This document shows positions 1 to 8,588 of a stretch of 11,888 nt of DNA, in pieces (positions within the stretch are counted from its first letter, which is position 1; the number at the start of each line of letters is the position of its first letter). The position numbers and the translations under genes were made by a program. The notes under the pieces are model-generated. The model ran no database searches. It saw only the letters and a list, made by a program, of their open reading frames with translations, and was not told the origin of the DNA. Origin of the DNA: Hemicentrotus pulcherrimus (lineage: Eukaryota; Echinodermata; Echinoidea; Camarodonta; Strongylocentrotidae); contig BEXV01000346.1 in assembly GCA_003118195.1 (NCBI GenBank), positions 79,549 to 91,436 on the forward strand, in the 5' to 3' direction.

Positions 1-70
1 ATATTTCTTTGTTATGTAACAGCAAGTTGGTATACAACAAGCACCTGTGGAGCAAAGGAAGTAGTAATTT

Positions 71-105
71 GGAAGGGGAAGGTGGAGGGAAGGGAGGATG
101 GGGAG
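71..105 (+). repeat. Purine-rich G-run tract in intron
   Basis: The + strand is almost pure purine, interrupted by two T residues (83 and 99). It has G-runs at 75-78, 87-89, 92-94 and 100-103. Four runs of three or more G could stack as a G-quadruplex, although the first loop (8 nt) is slightly long for the usual motif. It is a sense-strand intronic tract. Any effect on splicing is inference. Confidence 0.4.
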
Positions 106-756
106 CATATTCTAGGTGTGATGTAATACAACTATAGCTATGATCTGTGAGTCATTTATCCTGAATCACATGAGTGTGAGAGAAGCCATGCATGCAATGT
201 GGACAAAGTTGCTGATTGGGGACTTAGGGGTAGTGTGACATATTGTGAAAGAAATCGTTTTATATGCAGAGACAAACAGCAAGATTTATCTGGCAAGGTA
301 TTCAGAGTCATTTAAAATCATCTGCTGAATAACTATCGTAATGTGATGGTGATGAGCAACATTAATGAAAACAAAGTAGTCCATAAGCATTCATATTAGG
401 CAATGTGATTTATCTGTTGATAGTAGCCATTTCTTAGTCCCACATTACCATATAACCTAGCTGTAAAGGCCAACCATTTACTTCATACCATAATAACTGT
501 GTTAATGAAATCTCACCTTGGTGTTTGATATCTTTCTTCTGTACACTTACACATGTATACCTTTCAAATACAATTTTCAAAACAAGTTGTAATCATTGAG
601 ATGCAGTCATTAGTAAGAAGGTATTAAACTTTGATGTTCCTTTATTTGGATCATGTAATTGCATTTGAATTTAGACACTCTTTGTGTGCGATGTCTTGAA
701 CAGGTGACATTCTAAAATGTGTGATTTGTTTTGATATCTGTCGTTTCTTTCATGTA

Positions 757-776
757 ATATATATATATATATATAT
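757..776 (+). repeat. (AT)10 microsatellite next to splice acceptor
   Basis: There are ten uninterrupted AT dinucleotides. A seven-base T run follows (776-782), then GTAG, which forms the acceptor. The repeat therefore lies where the branch point to polypyrimidine spacing is set. Length polymorphism is expected for a tract like this. Confidence 0.9.
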
Positions 777-786
777 TTTTTTGTAG
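776..786 (+). promoter_or_regulatory. 3' splice acceptor of penultimate ASPH exon
   Basis: A T-run followed by GTAG ends at 786. The next base opens the codon for the Val that aligns with the Ile just before the KYSIMHPGTH segment of human ASPH, which fixes the acceptor here. A second AG with a good TTTTCAG context lies 13 nt downstream (797-799). Its use would shift the frame, so it is a competing decoy rather than the main site. Confidence 0.85.
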
Positions 787-917
787 GTAAAATTTTCAGT
801 AATGCACCCTGGCACCCATGTGTGGCCCCACTGTGGTCCCACAAACTGCAGACTGAGGGGTCATCTTGGGCTGGTAATACCCCAACCTGTTAGGTTACGC
901 GTAGGCAATATAACAAG
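787..917 (+). CDS. ASPH: ASPH penultimate coding exon (first metal His)
   Basis: This exon encodes part of the catalytic domain of aspartyl/asparaginyl beta-hydroxylase. The enzyme is an Fe(II)/2-oxoglutarate-dependent, ER-membrane protein that hydroxylates Asp/Asn in EGF-like domains in the ER lumen. The exon gives 43 whole codons plus two bases (AG) completed by the next exon. Translation begins VKFSVMHPGTHVWPH and continues CGPTNCRLRGHLGL, nearly identical to human ASPH over this stretch. His at exon residue 15 aligns with metal ligand H679. Arg24 and His26 align with R688 and H690, and Ser4 with S668, residues placed around the 2-oxoglutarate/metal site. An NIT sequon near the exon end matches the human NET sequon. 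The loop after LVIP is one residue shorter than in human and lacks the human cysteines there. Two substitutions stand out: Cys for Thr after the metal His, and Gly for Met before H26. The acceptor is 785-786 and the donor AAG|GTGAGTG is at 917/918. ATG 802 is internal, not a start. Confidence 0.96.
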
Positions 918-1857
918 GTGAGTGCATGCATGTGTACCCGGTCTCTCTAACTCTCTAACAATCAAACAAACTTACAATCAATTCTGGCCAATTGTGGTCC
1001 TCTTTAAGGGATTGGGTAACTTAATTTGCCTTTATTAGATTCTTTAAAAAATCCTGGATTTAGCTCATGCTGCAATCATAATTATAAACCTTTCCGTCAT
1101 AATTGAATCCCCTGACTTTAACAAGCCAATCTACTGTCTGATTATCAAGATATCTATGATCGAAATGACAAATTTCAAAATTTGTTTTCCTAACGTTTTT
1201 TTATAACAATACAGACTATTGGGAAAAATGAGTGTAGTGAAACTGGTCACTCAAAGATTTTTTAATTTTTTGAGGCACTTCTTGATTATTTTAAAACAAT
1301 TTTTTTTTAGGGCTACAATATTACACCATATCACAGACACTGATAACACGTAGGGCCATGCATCTCAGATTTAACATTGTTAAAGTGTGCTATTAAGGTC
1401 TTATCTTTACCTATCTAACCAGGTAGGCTTCAAGTAGTGGGAGGCTCGACTTTAGTAAAGACATATTATAAAAATGATTAGTTATCAATACTGCATTGTA
1501 TGTGTAGGGCATTGCATTAGTAAATGGTAATCTGTTAGATTGTGTACACTCCACCAAACAAAGCTTCAGTTTCTTGTTTTTGTAGTACTTTAACTGCGTA
1601 AATGTTAATAGAATAACTATAGTCATCTTTTAACCAAGCTTCTTGCCTTTCATTAGATATTAAACATGTACTCTACAATGTATATCTGTATAAAGTTATG
1701 ACAGCTTAATGTATTCTCTTATACAGAATGTCTATTTATACAAGTTTAGGCTTTGTACTAAACATGCAAACATGTATTATGTTAGATACATAGAATAGTA
1801 TGTAGCTTAAGTTGTACCTGTATTCAATAATTCATATATGTTAAGATACTGTACTTT

Positions 1858-2005
1858 AAAGGTACCAGACAAGATTAGCATTTTATACTATTTTCTGGTC
1901 ACTATTATTCATTCGAGATATTTGTTAAACATGCATTTATTATTATTGTTATATTACTGTATTTGAACGTTTGGATAATAAAACCTCAACTCAACTCAAC
2001 TCAAC
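1858..2005 (+). mobile_element. 3' tail of a non-LTR retrotransposon, 5'-truncated
   Basis: An AT-rich stretch with TTATTATTATTGTTAT-type sequence leads to AATAAA (1977-1982) and then four CTCAA units (1985-2004). A 3' end closing in a short tandem pentamer after a poly(A)-like signal is typical of CR1/L2-like LINEs and dependent SINEs in marine invertebrates. No reverse transcriptase coding is present, so only the extreme 3' end is inserted, in the same orientation as ASPH. The left limit is approximate. A simple CTCAA microsatellite with unrelated flanks is the alternative. Confidence 0.5.
1977..1982 (+). promoter_or_regulatory. Intronic AATAAA in sense with ASPH
   Basis: This is a canonical polyadenylation hexamer between the last two ASPH coding exons, brought in by the presumed retrotransposon tail. 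If used, it would end transcripts before the exon carrying the second metal histidine. Whether it is used cannot be seen here. Confidence 0.4.
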
Positions 2006-2196
2006 ATATACACTAACAGTACACTTGTGTTTGTTATTTATCAACTCAGTTTCAAGCATTGAAATGATTTTCCTCTAGCTGAAGTTGAAAGTAAAAGGAT
2101 CAGGATCGCTACTAGTTTGACTCATGTCACTCCCGTGGGAATACAACTTGAGACAAAAATTAATGCAATATTTTTGTTTGTTGTTGCTTTGTTTAG

Positions 2197-2347
2197 AACG
2201 TGGGAGGAAGGAAAATTCTTCATCTTTGACGATTCTTTCGAGCACGAGGTCTGGCAGGAAGCAGATCGCCTGAGGTTGATTCTTATAGCAGATCTTTGGC
2301 ATCCAGACCTTACTGAGAGCGATCGGAATAAGCTAACAGCAATATGA
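2197..2347 (+). CDS. ASPH: ASPH terminal coding exon (second metal His, stop)
   Basis: This is the final coding exon of the same hydroxylase. After the split Arg codon it reads TWEEGKFFIFDDSFEHEVWQ and ends in ADLWHPDLTESDRNKLTAI followed by TGA at 2345-2347. Length and end match the C-terminus of human ASPH (ending LPAI). In the joined 93-residue tail, His60 aligns with metal ligand H725 and Arg70 with the 2-oxoglutarate-carboxylate-binding R735. Asp56 aligns with D721, close to the metal. As in the whole family, the Asp/Glu of the usual HxD...H triad is absent, which is normal for AspH. No frameshift or stop is seen, so the gene looks functional in this part. The same frame is open upstream to 2117, but those codons are intronic and do not match the family. 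N-terminal exons lie outside the window on the left. Confidence 0.97.
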
Positions 2348-3300
2348 ACGAATGGGACTGAAGAGATTTGTTTGACATAAAGGACATCAAAGTCGGTTTG
2401 TGGGATCAAAGAAAAAAAATCTGATGCTAATAGTAAAAGAAATGAACACCTTGTTTACCAAACAAAATTACAGTCAAACCTGTCTATAAATGCCACTCAA
2501 TTAAGGGATACAAGAAATCTGGGTACTATGGACAGATGGTCTTTCTAGGCAGGTGATCTACGTACGAAACACAAATTTTCTTCATAAAGGCATTCAACAT
2601 AGGAGACCATTTATAGACAGGTGGCCTTTACAGAAAGGTGGCTACTAAGACAGGTTCGACTGTATTTAAATTTTCCAGGATCAAATGACTGTTCATTTTG
2701 GTTTTGGAGGTGCCTTGCCTTTTAATCATTATATTATGCATTCAGTTTGTATACAGCATTAATGCTTCTGGGTTCTAAGATGAAAATGTGAATGAAAGGA
2801 CAATTTCTTTACCAACTCCAAGGCCATATGAATCATGGCATATATTGTATCCATCCTAAATCAAAGCCAATGTTGGGCGTAAGCTTTTGTTAAGAAAATG
2901 ATGTTTAGCAAATGATGCTAATCTGAAGTCTAATTGCTAATTATGATCTTATTCTTATGATTAAGTCTGACTTTTTTGCTTGTACCTTTGTTGCTCCTAC
3001 AATACTGACTGTAGAAAATTTATTCATGGTACATTAAAGTTCACGGATTTTGCAGTAAGATCGGCAAGTGCGAATTTTAGAACTCCTGAAAAAATAAGCA
3101 TGACTTCTTATGCATGTTTTGAATGGGCTGAATTGCATGCAACGCAAATTAAAGAACCAGTGAATATGTTTTGGGGTCGATCAGCGCGAAAAATTAATCA
3201 TGAGAACTTAAAAGCGTTTACAGAGACATTTTGGTAGTGTGTGTGACTGCCGTCCAAAGTGAGAAAGGCCCAAGGTAATCTCTTCCAATATCTAGATGAT
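2348..3300 (+). other. ASPH 3' UTR and downstream, end unresolved
   Basis: The 3' UTR starts after TGA 2345-2347. I find no canonical AATAAA within the next several hundred bases, only weaker variants (AGTAAA at 2432-2437, ATTAAA at 3033-3038). The first clear AATAAA downstream is at 5496-5501. The UTR is therefore either short with a variant signal or several kilobases long. It includes the miniature element at 2470-2664. The right limit given is nominal. Confidence 0.4.
2470..2664. mobile_element. CAGTC-type miniature element with TA flanks (full length)
   Basis: The left end TACAGTCAAACCTGTCT (2470-2486) and right end AGACAGGTTCGACTGTA (2648-2664) are inverted repeats matching at 16 of 17 positions. 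They are bounded by TA on both sides, as expected for a TA target duplication of the Tc1/mariner/pogo superfamily. The interior is built of subunits resembling GACAGGTGGCCTTTA, inverted in the left half and direct in the right half. There is no coding capacity, so it is a non-autonomous MITE. A second, incomplete copy is at 11555. Confidence 0.8.
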
Positions 3301-4051
3301 GCATTAATGATGGCGTACTTGATCATGTCTACATTCCTATGTTCTATCATAGTTTCTACACACATCAATGATTAGCATAGATGGCAGTTTTTCTTTCTAC
3401 AAGGCGAGGGTTTCAGTTTATATTCTTGGAGAGTCAGAAATTGAAATTGTCGAAAGGGAAAGAGAGAAAAAGTGATGACCACTGTAGAATAGATATAGGG
3501 AAGAAAAGAAAAGAAAAATTATAGGAATGAGTTTTGTTTTTAAATACTTTCCCTTTTCCATTCTTTTTCCATAAATCCTCTAAATGCTTTATAAGCTGGT
3601 TCTTGGATGATAGAACCAACAGCCTTTTCAGTAAGGCTACTGCATGGTGTTATTGAGAGCCTACAATCCTGATTATATAGTCATGTTGTTATAGCCTCAA
3701 TATGTACATACCATTCAATACAACATATAGCAACAACAAATATTTCATGGCAAAAACTGCTTTTATAGTTACCTTTTGTTTGTTCTTTATTTGCTCTTTG
3801 TTTAAGAAAATACATACCGGTAGTCACACTTTTAAGATGAAATGAGATTTCACAGTTTTCACAAAATTCAGCACAAGCCCTGTTTTGTGGATAATCATAA
3901 ATCTGCACTTGCAATTTTCCTTCAAGTTCATGTCCACTTTGATAAAAATGATTATATTTTGCAAATTTATTTTTGATGTTCCAAATGCTCATATAGATGA
4001 CAATTAGTGTTGTCTATTCGTGTTGGGTGTGATAGAAAATTGATGCATTGT
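2665..4051. other. Non-coding AT-rich stretch
   Basis: No supportable gene. The longest frame (2980-3237, 85 codons, opening with TTG) resembles no family I know. The bases around 3180-3230 (GCGCGAAAAATTAA, then GCGTTTACAG) look like a decayed repeat of a kind common in marine invertebrates. A purine-rich patch lies at 3430-3520. Nothing else stands out. Confidence 0.5.
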
Positions 4052-4081
4052 TCTGTTCGGAGCCAGGAGGGCGTTAGTAAT

Positions 4082-4244
4082 CAAATATACTATGCGCTGA
4101 GAGGCTCTAGTTGAAATTATGGATCAAGGTGGCAGAAATAGCACTATTTTCTGAGGGGCAAAGCCCTGAAGAAAATAGTGCTATTTCTGTCGCCGAGGAA
4201 TCCATAATTTCACTAGTGGCTTGAAATAGTGCATGATATATTTG
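4082..4244. repeat. Long foldback hairpin inside TIR element
   Basis: The core arms are 19/19 complementary (4134-4152 with 4170-4188, AGAAATAGCACTATTTTCT). They are capped by a small GGGC-AAA-GCCC stem around 4156-4166. Outside the core, 4112-4124 (TGAAATTATGGAT) pairs perfectly with 4200-4212. Further out, CAAATATA (4082-4089) pairs with TATATTTG (4237-4244) across a poorly matched segment. Transcribed on either strand, the inner ~100 nt would form a long near-perfect hairpin of pre-miRNA size. Confidence 0.85.
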
Positions 4245-4501
4245 CTTTATATTTTTCAAACTAAATGCTTGGTATCACTTTGTTACGATCTGAACGTTTG
4301 ACTTAATGAATGGCTGGCATATGGTTTTTAACTTTATTCTTATGTCATCCACATTGGGCCGGGTATTGTAAAGTTTACAATCAGTTTGAATTTGTCAATC
4401 TAACCTGCGCACAATTATATTAACGCGCATTTAATAAGACGTGCAAATTGCGCATTACTTTTGACTAAACAGTGTGATGTCACAATGCTTATCTTCCTTA
4501 T

Positions 4502-4572
4502 CTATGACGTCATCCATGGTATAGTGTTATGGTATAGTGCACTATAGTGCACTATACCATAGATGACGTCAC
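4502..4572. repeat. Palindrome cluster with two TGACGTCA sites
   Basis: A perfect inverted repeat of 34 bp (4528-4561) is centred on CACTATAGTG. It is nested in a wider imperfect one: 4502-4526 (CTATGACGTCATCCATGG...) mirrors 4549-4574. Each outer arm has TGACGTCA (4505-4512 and 4564-4571), the full palindromic CRE octamer recognised by CREB/ATF bZIP factors. The symmetry of the repeat alone explains why the octamer occurs twice. Confidence 0.8.
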
Positions 4573-5495
4573 ATATAGCACATTTTACTTATTAGTAGCA
4601 TCATAGCAAATGTTATGTTTGGTCACATGATGCTATGTTGACCAATCACTAAACAGGATTTCATTGATCAAAAATATAATAACTAATATACTGTATACTT
4701 TAACACCGAGTTAACACCCTTCTGGCTCCAAACAGAGGACATTATCTTGGTTTAGGTTATAGCTTTCTGCACACAGTTGTACAAATCAGATTCATTAGTG
4801 ATACGTAGAGTTCAGAGAGGTTTCTGGTTTCTGCTAACTTGTGTGAATTCCTATCAATAATTCATTCCTATACACCAACATAAAAGACACGTACAAGTGC
4901 ATGCATGGGTACACATATTTGTTAACAATTTCAACTGTGTAATATACATCCTCACATAATGAATCGATAAGTCTCGATTGTCATTACTTCCTTGTAGGAT
5001 ATACACATGTACAGACAGAGTATTTTTCTACATCTTTATAACAGTGTTATAGAATGTGTTCATTGCATGCTATATATACATGTAGCAGTACCACTGTTTG
5101 TTACAACTATACCAAAGACAATGTAAGGTTGCAAGGGGAATTAGTGAGATGCTAGCACTTATGGATTAATGTACATGTAACACCCTTGGGGGAGGGGAAG
5201 GGGACTTTATGATTGAATGTGTGTGATAACTCGAGTTTCAATGCTACTTCTGCTATACATGTATTTAGGCAAATAGATTCTTGATGTTGGTCAAATTGCA
5301 TGCTAGAAATTTGTTTTTTGGGAAGCACAATGCCATCATGCATTACCGTGAGTTCTCATAATTTGTATGAAATCACTTCAAACTGTAAATGGAGTTATAG
5401 ATTTCACGATTTTGCATTCATTTGGTTCAAAATAGTCAGATTAATAGCCCTTCCAGCTTGTCATAAAATGGCTGATAGTAAAATGAGAGAGATGA

Positions 5496-5501
5496 AATAA
5501 A
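5496..5501 (+). promoter_or_regulatory. First downstream AATAAA, candidate distal poly(A) signal
   Basis: This is the first canonical hexamer on the + strand after the ASPH stop that I could find, about 3.1 kb downstream. It would imply a long 3' UTR containing the 2470 and 4052 elements. In AT-rich DNA the hexamer is common by chance, so this is weak. Confidence 0.2.
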
Positions 5502-5619
5502 ATTATAGAACTTCTCTTTAAAATTGTTGGAATTAAAACTACTGTAAGATGTTTTGTTATTAAAAAGTGCTGAATACATGAGTTCTACAGTTTAAAAAAT
5601 GTTTCAACATTTGTTTTGT

Positions 5620-5634
5620 CCCCCCCCCTCCCCC
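5620..5634 (+). repeat. C9-T-C5 homopolymer-like tract
   Basis: Nine C, one T and five C follow TTTTGT. The complementary strand is G-rich. The tract is prone to slippage, so its exact length is uncertain. Confidence 0.85.
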
Positions 5635-5664
5635 GTTGATCTTGGCTGAAAACTTAATTCTGCA

Positions 5665-5737
5665 TGCTCAGAGCTAGAAGGGTCTTAACTTGATGTACTG
5701 AAAGGATATGAATGAATGCCCTTCTGACTCTATACAG
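5665..5737. mobile_element. Miniature relative of the 4052-4736 element
   Basis: Position 5665-5689 (TGCTCAGAGCTAGAAGGGTC...) matches the inward-reading terminal repeat of the large element at about 20 of 25 positions. Position 5719-5737 (CCCTTCTGACTCTATACAG) matches its right end at 16 of 19. The two ends are inverted and only ~29 bp apart, so this is a nearly interior-less copy or a solo inverted-repeat pair. No target duplication is evident. Confidence 0.6.
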
Positions 5738-8035
5738 TGTTAACCCTAGGCTGTCTAATTAGCAAAGTTTGAGCGTCATTGTCTGCTTTTAATTAGACCA
5801 TATTCACACATGATATAGGGTATACATGTATGTTACTTATTTTTTAATCGTTGCTTCAGGTATTTTTTTTCCAGCCTATTTCGGAGCAGTTGGTTCAAGT
5901 TTCAGTTTGTCAATACTAAATATCATGCAGTGTTTGTTAGTTTTATCTCTGATGTTCACATTAATGGATCATACCATCTGCATTCTTGTGTAATAATTTG
6001 GTATCGATGTACGTGACTCATTGTTTTATTGATGTGTAAGTTGAGTCTTGTTTTGGTATGCCACGTTAAAAGCACAAGGCGCTTTGCATTTGTGTATCGT
6101 ACGACACAGAGATAGATGAATACACCATGTACGTGTAGGACCATTGTTGGACCATTTTGTGCTAACATATTTCTTAGTCTTCCTATTATGAATATTACCT
6201 GTTCTTTTTGGTATATAATGCTCATGGTAACTGAATTCTAATTTTCACTCTTGCCTGCACTTGCTATTTTGAAAAAAAGTGTGCTCCTTTCTTTTATATA
6301 GTTAAGAAAGAGAGGTTTTATTTTCTATGTAAACACTATTTTCACTTGAAACTGCAGCTTTTAAGATTCTAAGATTAACCAAAAGTAGTGTAGATTTGCT
6401 GTTCTGTGATAAAAAATTCCTCCACATATCCAACATTTTTGTACATATGTATTTGTTATATCGATTCTTCATTTCCATTTTAGAATCGAATATGAAATCA
6501 CTGGTGATAATTTCTTTTTGTTGGTACTCTTGAAGCTTTACTTGTTAGATTACTCATTACCCTTAACAAATAGTATGTATGTTGTGTGGTAATGTCCAGG
6601 TAACAGGTGAAGGCAATAATTTGTCACTAGGTCCCCAGGAAGGAAATATCCATTAATTATGTAAGGCAGACCTAAAGTAAGAAAAATATATAGAAAAAGT
6701 TGATGAAATCATCAATGTCTTCTTTGAGGCCTCACTAAAAAATATATTTATTTACCATGGTTCCATCCAGAATATAATTCAAATGTGATGAATCTATTTC
6801 CACATGTCCTCAATTATGGATTCTGTTACATGTATATATTTTGCTTTTCACTTTATTCCAAATAAAAAGATGAAAACGGAAAGGTCATGTCTTGTTTATT
6901 TTACGTTTGTTCGGCCCATGCCGGTGAACGGTGCTTATTCTTTTCTCAATCGCTTCCAGTTTTTTGCTTTTACTGTGATTATTTTATTTATCACAGGCAA
7001 AGTGATTTTTGTGATTAATAAGTTTGGTTGTTTTTTTATTTGATGTGTAATATTGAATAGAAAGTACTAATTCAGATGTTAGATTATTTAATAGATAAAT
7101 CTGTATTCTATAGTGGTATATTTCTGTGTGTGAATTGTGGTAAAATTAGAAATTTACAGAAATTGTCTGAAGTAATGTAATCTGTAAACAAAATATAAGT
7201 ACATGAATGTAGATACATTATATGTGAACAATATTTTGTTTCACTCAAAGGGTTTATGAATTTGAATATTTCCTCTTAATAAAAAGAGATACCGGTAATT
7301 AAATAATTCTGAAATACCCAAGTAAAAGATATATTTATGTATTAGAATGTAATGCATCTATGTACATCTATGTTGCATTATATTAAACACAAAGAAAACA
7401 AATTTAGAATTGATTATATAGCAGAGAAGCTTAAAAAGTATTTAATATTCTTCATATTTTTTTTTAACATGCCTAGTTCATAGCATTTGGTGGTTATTCT
7501 CTAGTTTAAACATGATTGCACAGACTTTCAAGAAATTTATCAACTTAAAGGCAGCTTTATGATCCTGTGCATTTTCTTACAAAATATATTTTTGTGAGAG
7601 CCAACTGAGAGTTTGTTGATGAATGATTGTGGAGAGCGTGGACTGGGTTCTGAGAAACTGCAAGGCAGAACGCTTCCCCGGTTATGCCACAGTATTTTTA
7701 TCATATAAACTGTTTATGAGAATAATGAATGGTATATACAATATCGTTTTTGTACTGGAGGTATGTCAATGTAAAAAGTAATTATGCAGAACATGCAAAT
7801 ATCCAGAATTGTTACCTTGAATTCATGCAAACAAATCTTGATTAATAAGTTGTTAATACTACAGAAACTGTAAATACTCTACAATTATGCATTATTTCTA
7901 TAATACATATTGAAATATATTCAGATTAAACATTTGTGGTGGACAAGTCTTGTCTTTTTGTTGTTGGCAAATTGAAGGAGTGATTGCGTTATTGATGGGC
8001 GATTGAGTAATGGATGGAGTGATTGTATAAACTAT
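5738..8035. other. Non-coding AT-rich stretch
   Basis: No gene is supportable over 2.3 kb. AATAAA occurs on the + strand at 6861-6866 and 7278-7283. A short stem (TAATGCA 7350-7356 with TGCATTA 7374-7380) is visible. A locally GC-richer island around 7625-7690 contains an open frame of about 50 codons from ATG 7623, which I do not recognise and do not call as a gene. Confidence 0.5.
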
Positions 8036-8395
8036 AATCATATGGACTGCTATTCATAATCAAAGAAGGGGGTCCGTATTCATAATATGAAAAGAGGGTA
8101 GCTAGTCATAATACGAGAAGATTGAAGATGAGAAACGTCCCTCATTTCGTATTATGAATAGCGGTCCTTGTGGGTACGGTAGTGACCCCCAATATAAATT
8201 ACGAAGAGCGCCCCTTATTCATGTTTATGAATAGCCACCCTGATTTTGTATTATGAATAGTGGTCCTTGATGTGAATTATGGGTGGAGACCTTCATCTCG
8301 CGTTAAAAAAAAAGCGGTCCTGATGAATAACGGTTCTTGTGCCTTTATGAATTATGATAAGTGACCCCCTTTCCGTTTTATGAATAGAGGTCCTT
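8036..8395. repeat. Mirrored array of degenerate ATGAATAGCGGTCC-type units
   Basis: Variants of TATTATGAATAGCGGTCCTT recur. Three copies are inverted on the left (around 8041-8062, 8070-8088 and 8097-8114). Roughly eight are direct on the right (best at 8147-8170, 8225-8240, 8247-8269 and 8377-8395). Spacing is irregular, and intervening text often repeats GACCCC or GGTCC. The opposed orientation means the left block can fold onto the right block. Two more units lie at 8727-8766, beyond an unrelated ~330-bp segment. No coding capacity is seen. Confidence 0.7.
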
Positions 8396-8588
8396 CACGT
8401 TTAAGCTCTGTAATTATTAGGATCTCTGTCCAGTAGTGCCGTGTTTGTGCCATCGAACTGGATCGACCAAATCAATTGATTCATTATATATATATGCAAT
8501 ATTTTTCCCGTAGCATGAGAGTAATTTTAATAGTTTCATACTATCAATTAAATGTAATGTTAACTGTTATTGTATAATTGTTTTAAAT

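Larger units (their letters stand above)
1..786 (+). other. ASPH upstream intron (3' portion)
   Basis: This stretch precedes a well-supported acceptor at 785-786. I looked in it for the ASPH residues that should come just before the 787 exon (the cysteine-containing segment ahead of the first metal histidine) and found no matching reading frame, so I treat it all as intron. It holds a purine-rich tract near the left end and an (AT)10 microsatellite and T-run near the right end. No other feature is visible. Confidence 0.75.
918..2196 (+). other. Last ASPH intron (phase 2, GT-AG)
   Basis: The intron runs from GTGAGTG at 918 to TTTGTTTAG ending at 2196, 1,279 nt in total. It splits an Arg codon as AG|A, and joining the flanks restores the NITR-TWEEGK reading seen in the family (human NETK-TWEEGK). 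The intron is AT-rich and carries a retrotransposon 3' tail near its end (about 1858-2005). I see no exon inside it. Confidence 0.93.
4052..4736. mobile_element. Terminal-inverted-repeat element with nested foldbacks
   Basis: Position 4053-4077 (starts CTGTTCGGAGCCAGGAGGG) is the reverse complement of 4711-4735 (ends CCCTTCTGGCTCCAAACAG) at 21 of 25 positions, and every mismatch is a transition. The pair T4052/A4736 extends the match by one. The enclosed ~685 bp has no transposase frame but contains two strong foldbacks (4082-4244 and 4502-4572). No convincing target-site duplication is visible, so the superfamily is unassigned. A miniature relative lies at 5665-5737, which supports a genuine repeat family. 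Confidence 0.7.
4737..5664. other. Non-coding AT-rich stretch
   Basis: No gene is supportable. Noted items are a G-rich run at 5187-5203 (three G-runs of 4-5), a canonical AATAAA at 5496-5501, and a C9-T-C5 tract at 5620-5634. Short open frames at 5152-5343 (minus) and 5300-5500 (plus) overlap each other and show no family resemblance. Confidence 0.5.

Noticed and set aside
2117..2196. In-frame upstream extension of the terminal ASPH exon
   Set aside because: It is open by chance. These codons do not match the family, and a good acceptor at 2196 joins in phase to the 917 donor.
2122..2409. Minus-strand open frame over the ASPH exon
   Set aside because: It is a shadow of the + strand coding exon and continues into intron and 3' UTR without any family likeness.
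2651..2660. GGTTCGA word resembling a tRNA B box
   Set aside because: It lies in the inverted terminal repeat of the miniature element, and no A box or cloverleaf is present.
2980..3237. 85-codon + strand open frame
   Set aside because: It opens with TTG, has no recognisable motif, and its right part resembles a decayed repeat. It could be part of the ASPH 3' UTR.
3681..3992. 103-codon minus-strand open frame
   Set aside because: No family motif, AT-driven codon content, and no splice or promoter support.
5187..5203. G-rich run as a G-quadruplex
   Set aside because: Only three G-runs are present, short of the four needed for a simple intramolecular form.
7623..7781. Open frame of about 50 codons in a GC-richer island
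   Set aside because: Too short and unrecognised. Only the local composition makes it stand out.
8319..8345. CTGATGA word, possible hammerhead ribozyme core
   Set aside because: No GAAA box, no supporting stems and no cleavage triplet in a workable arrangement. The word arises from the repeat array.
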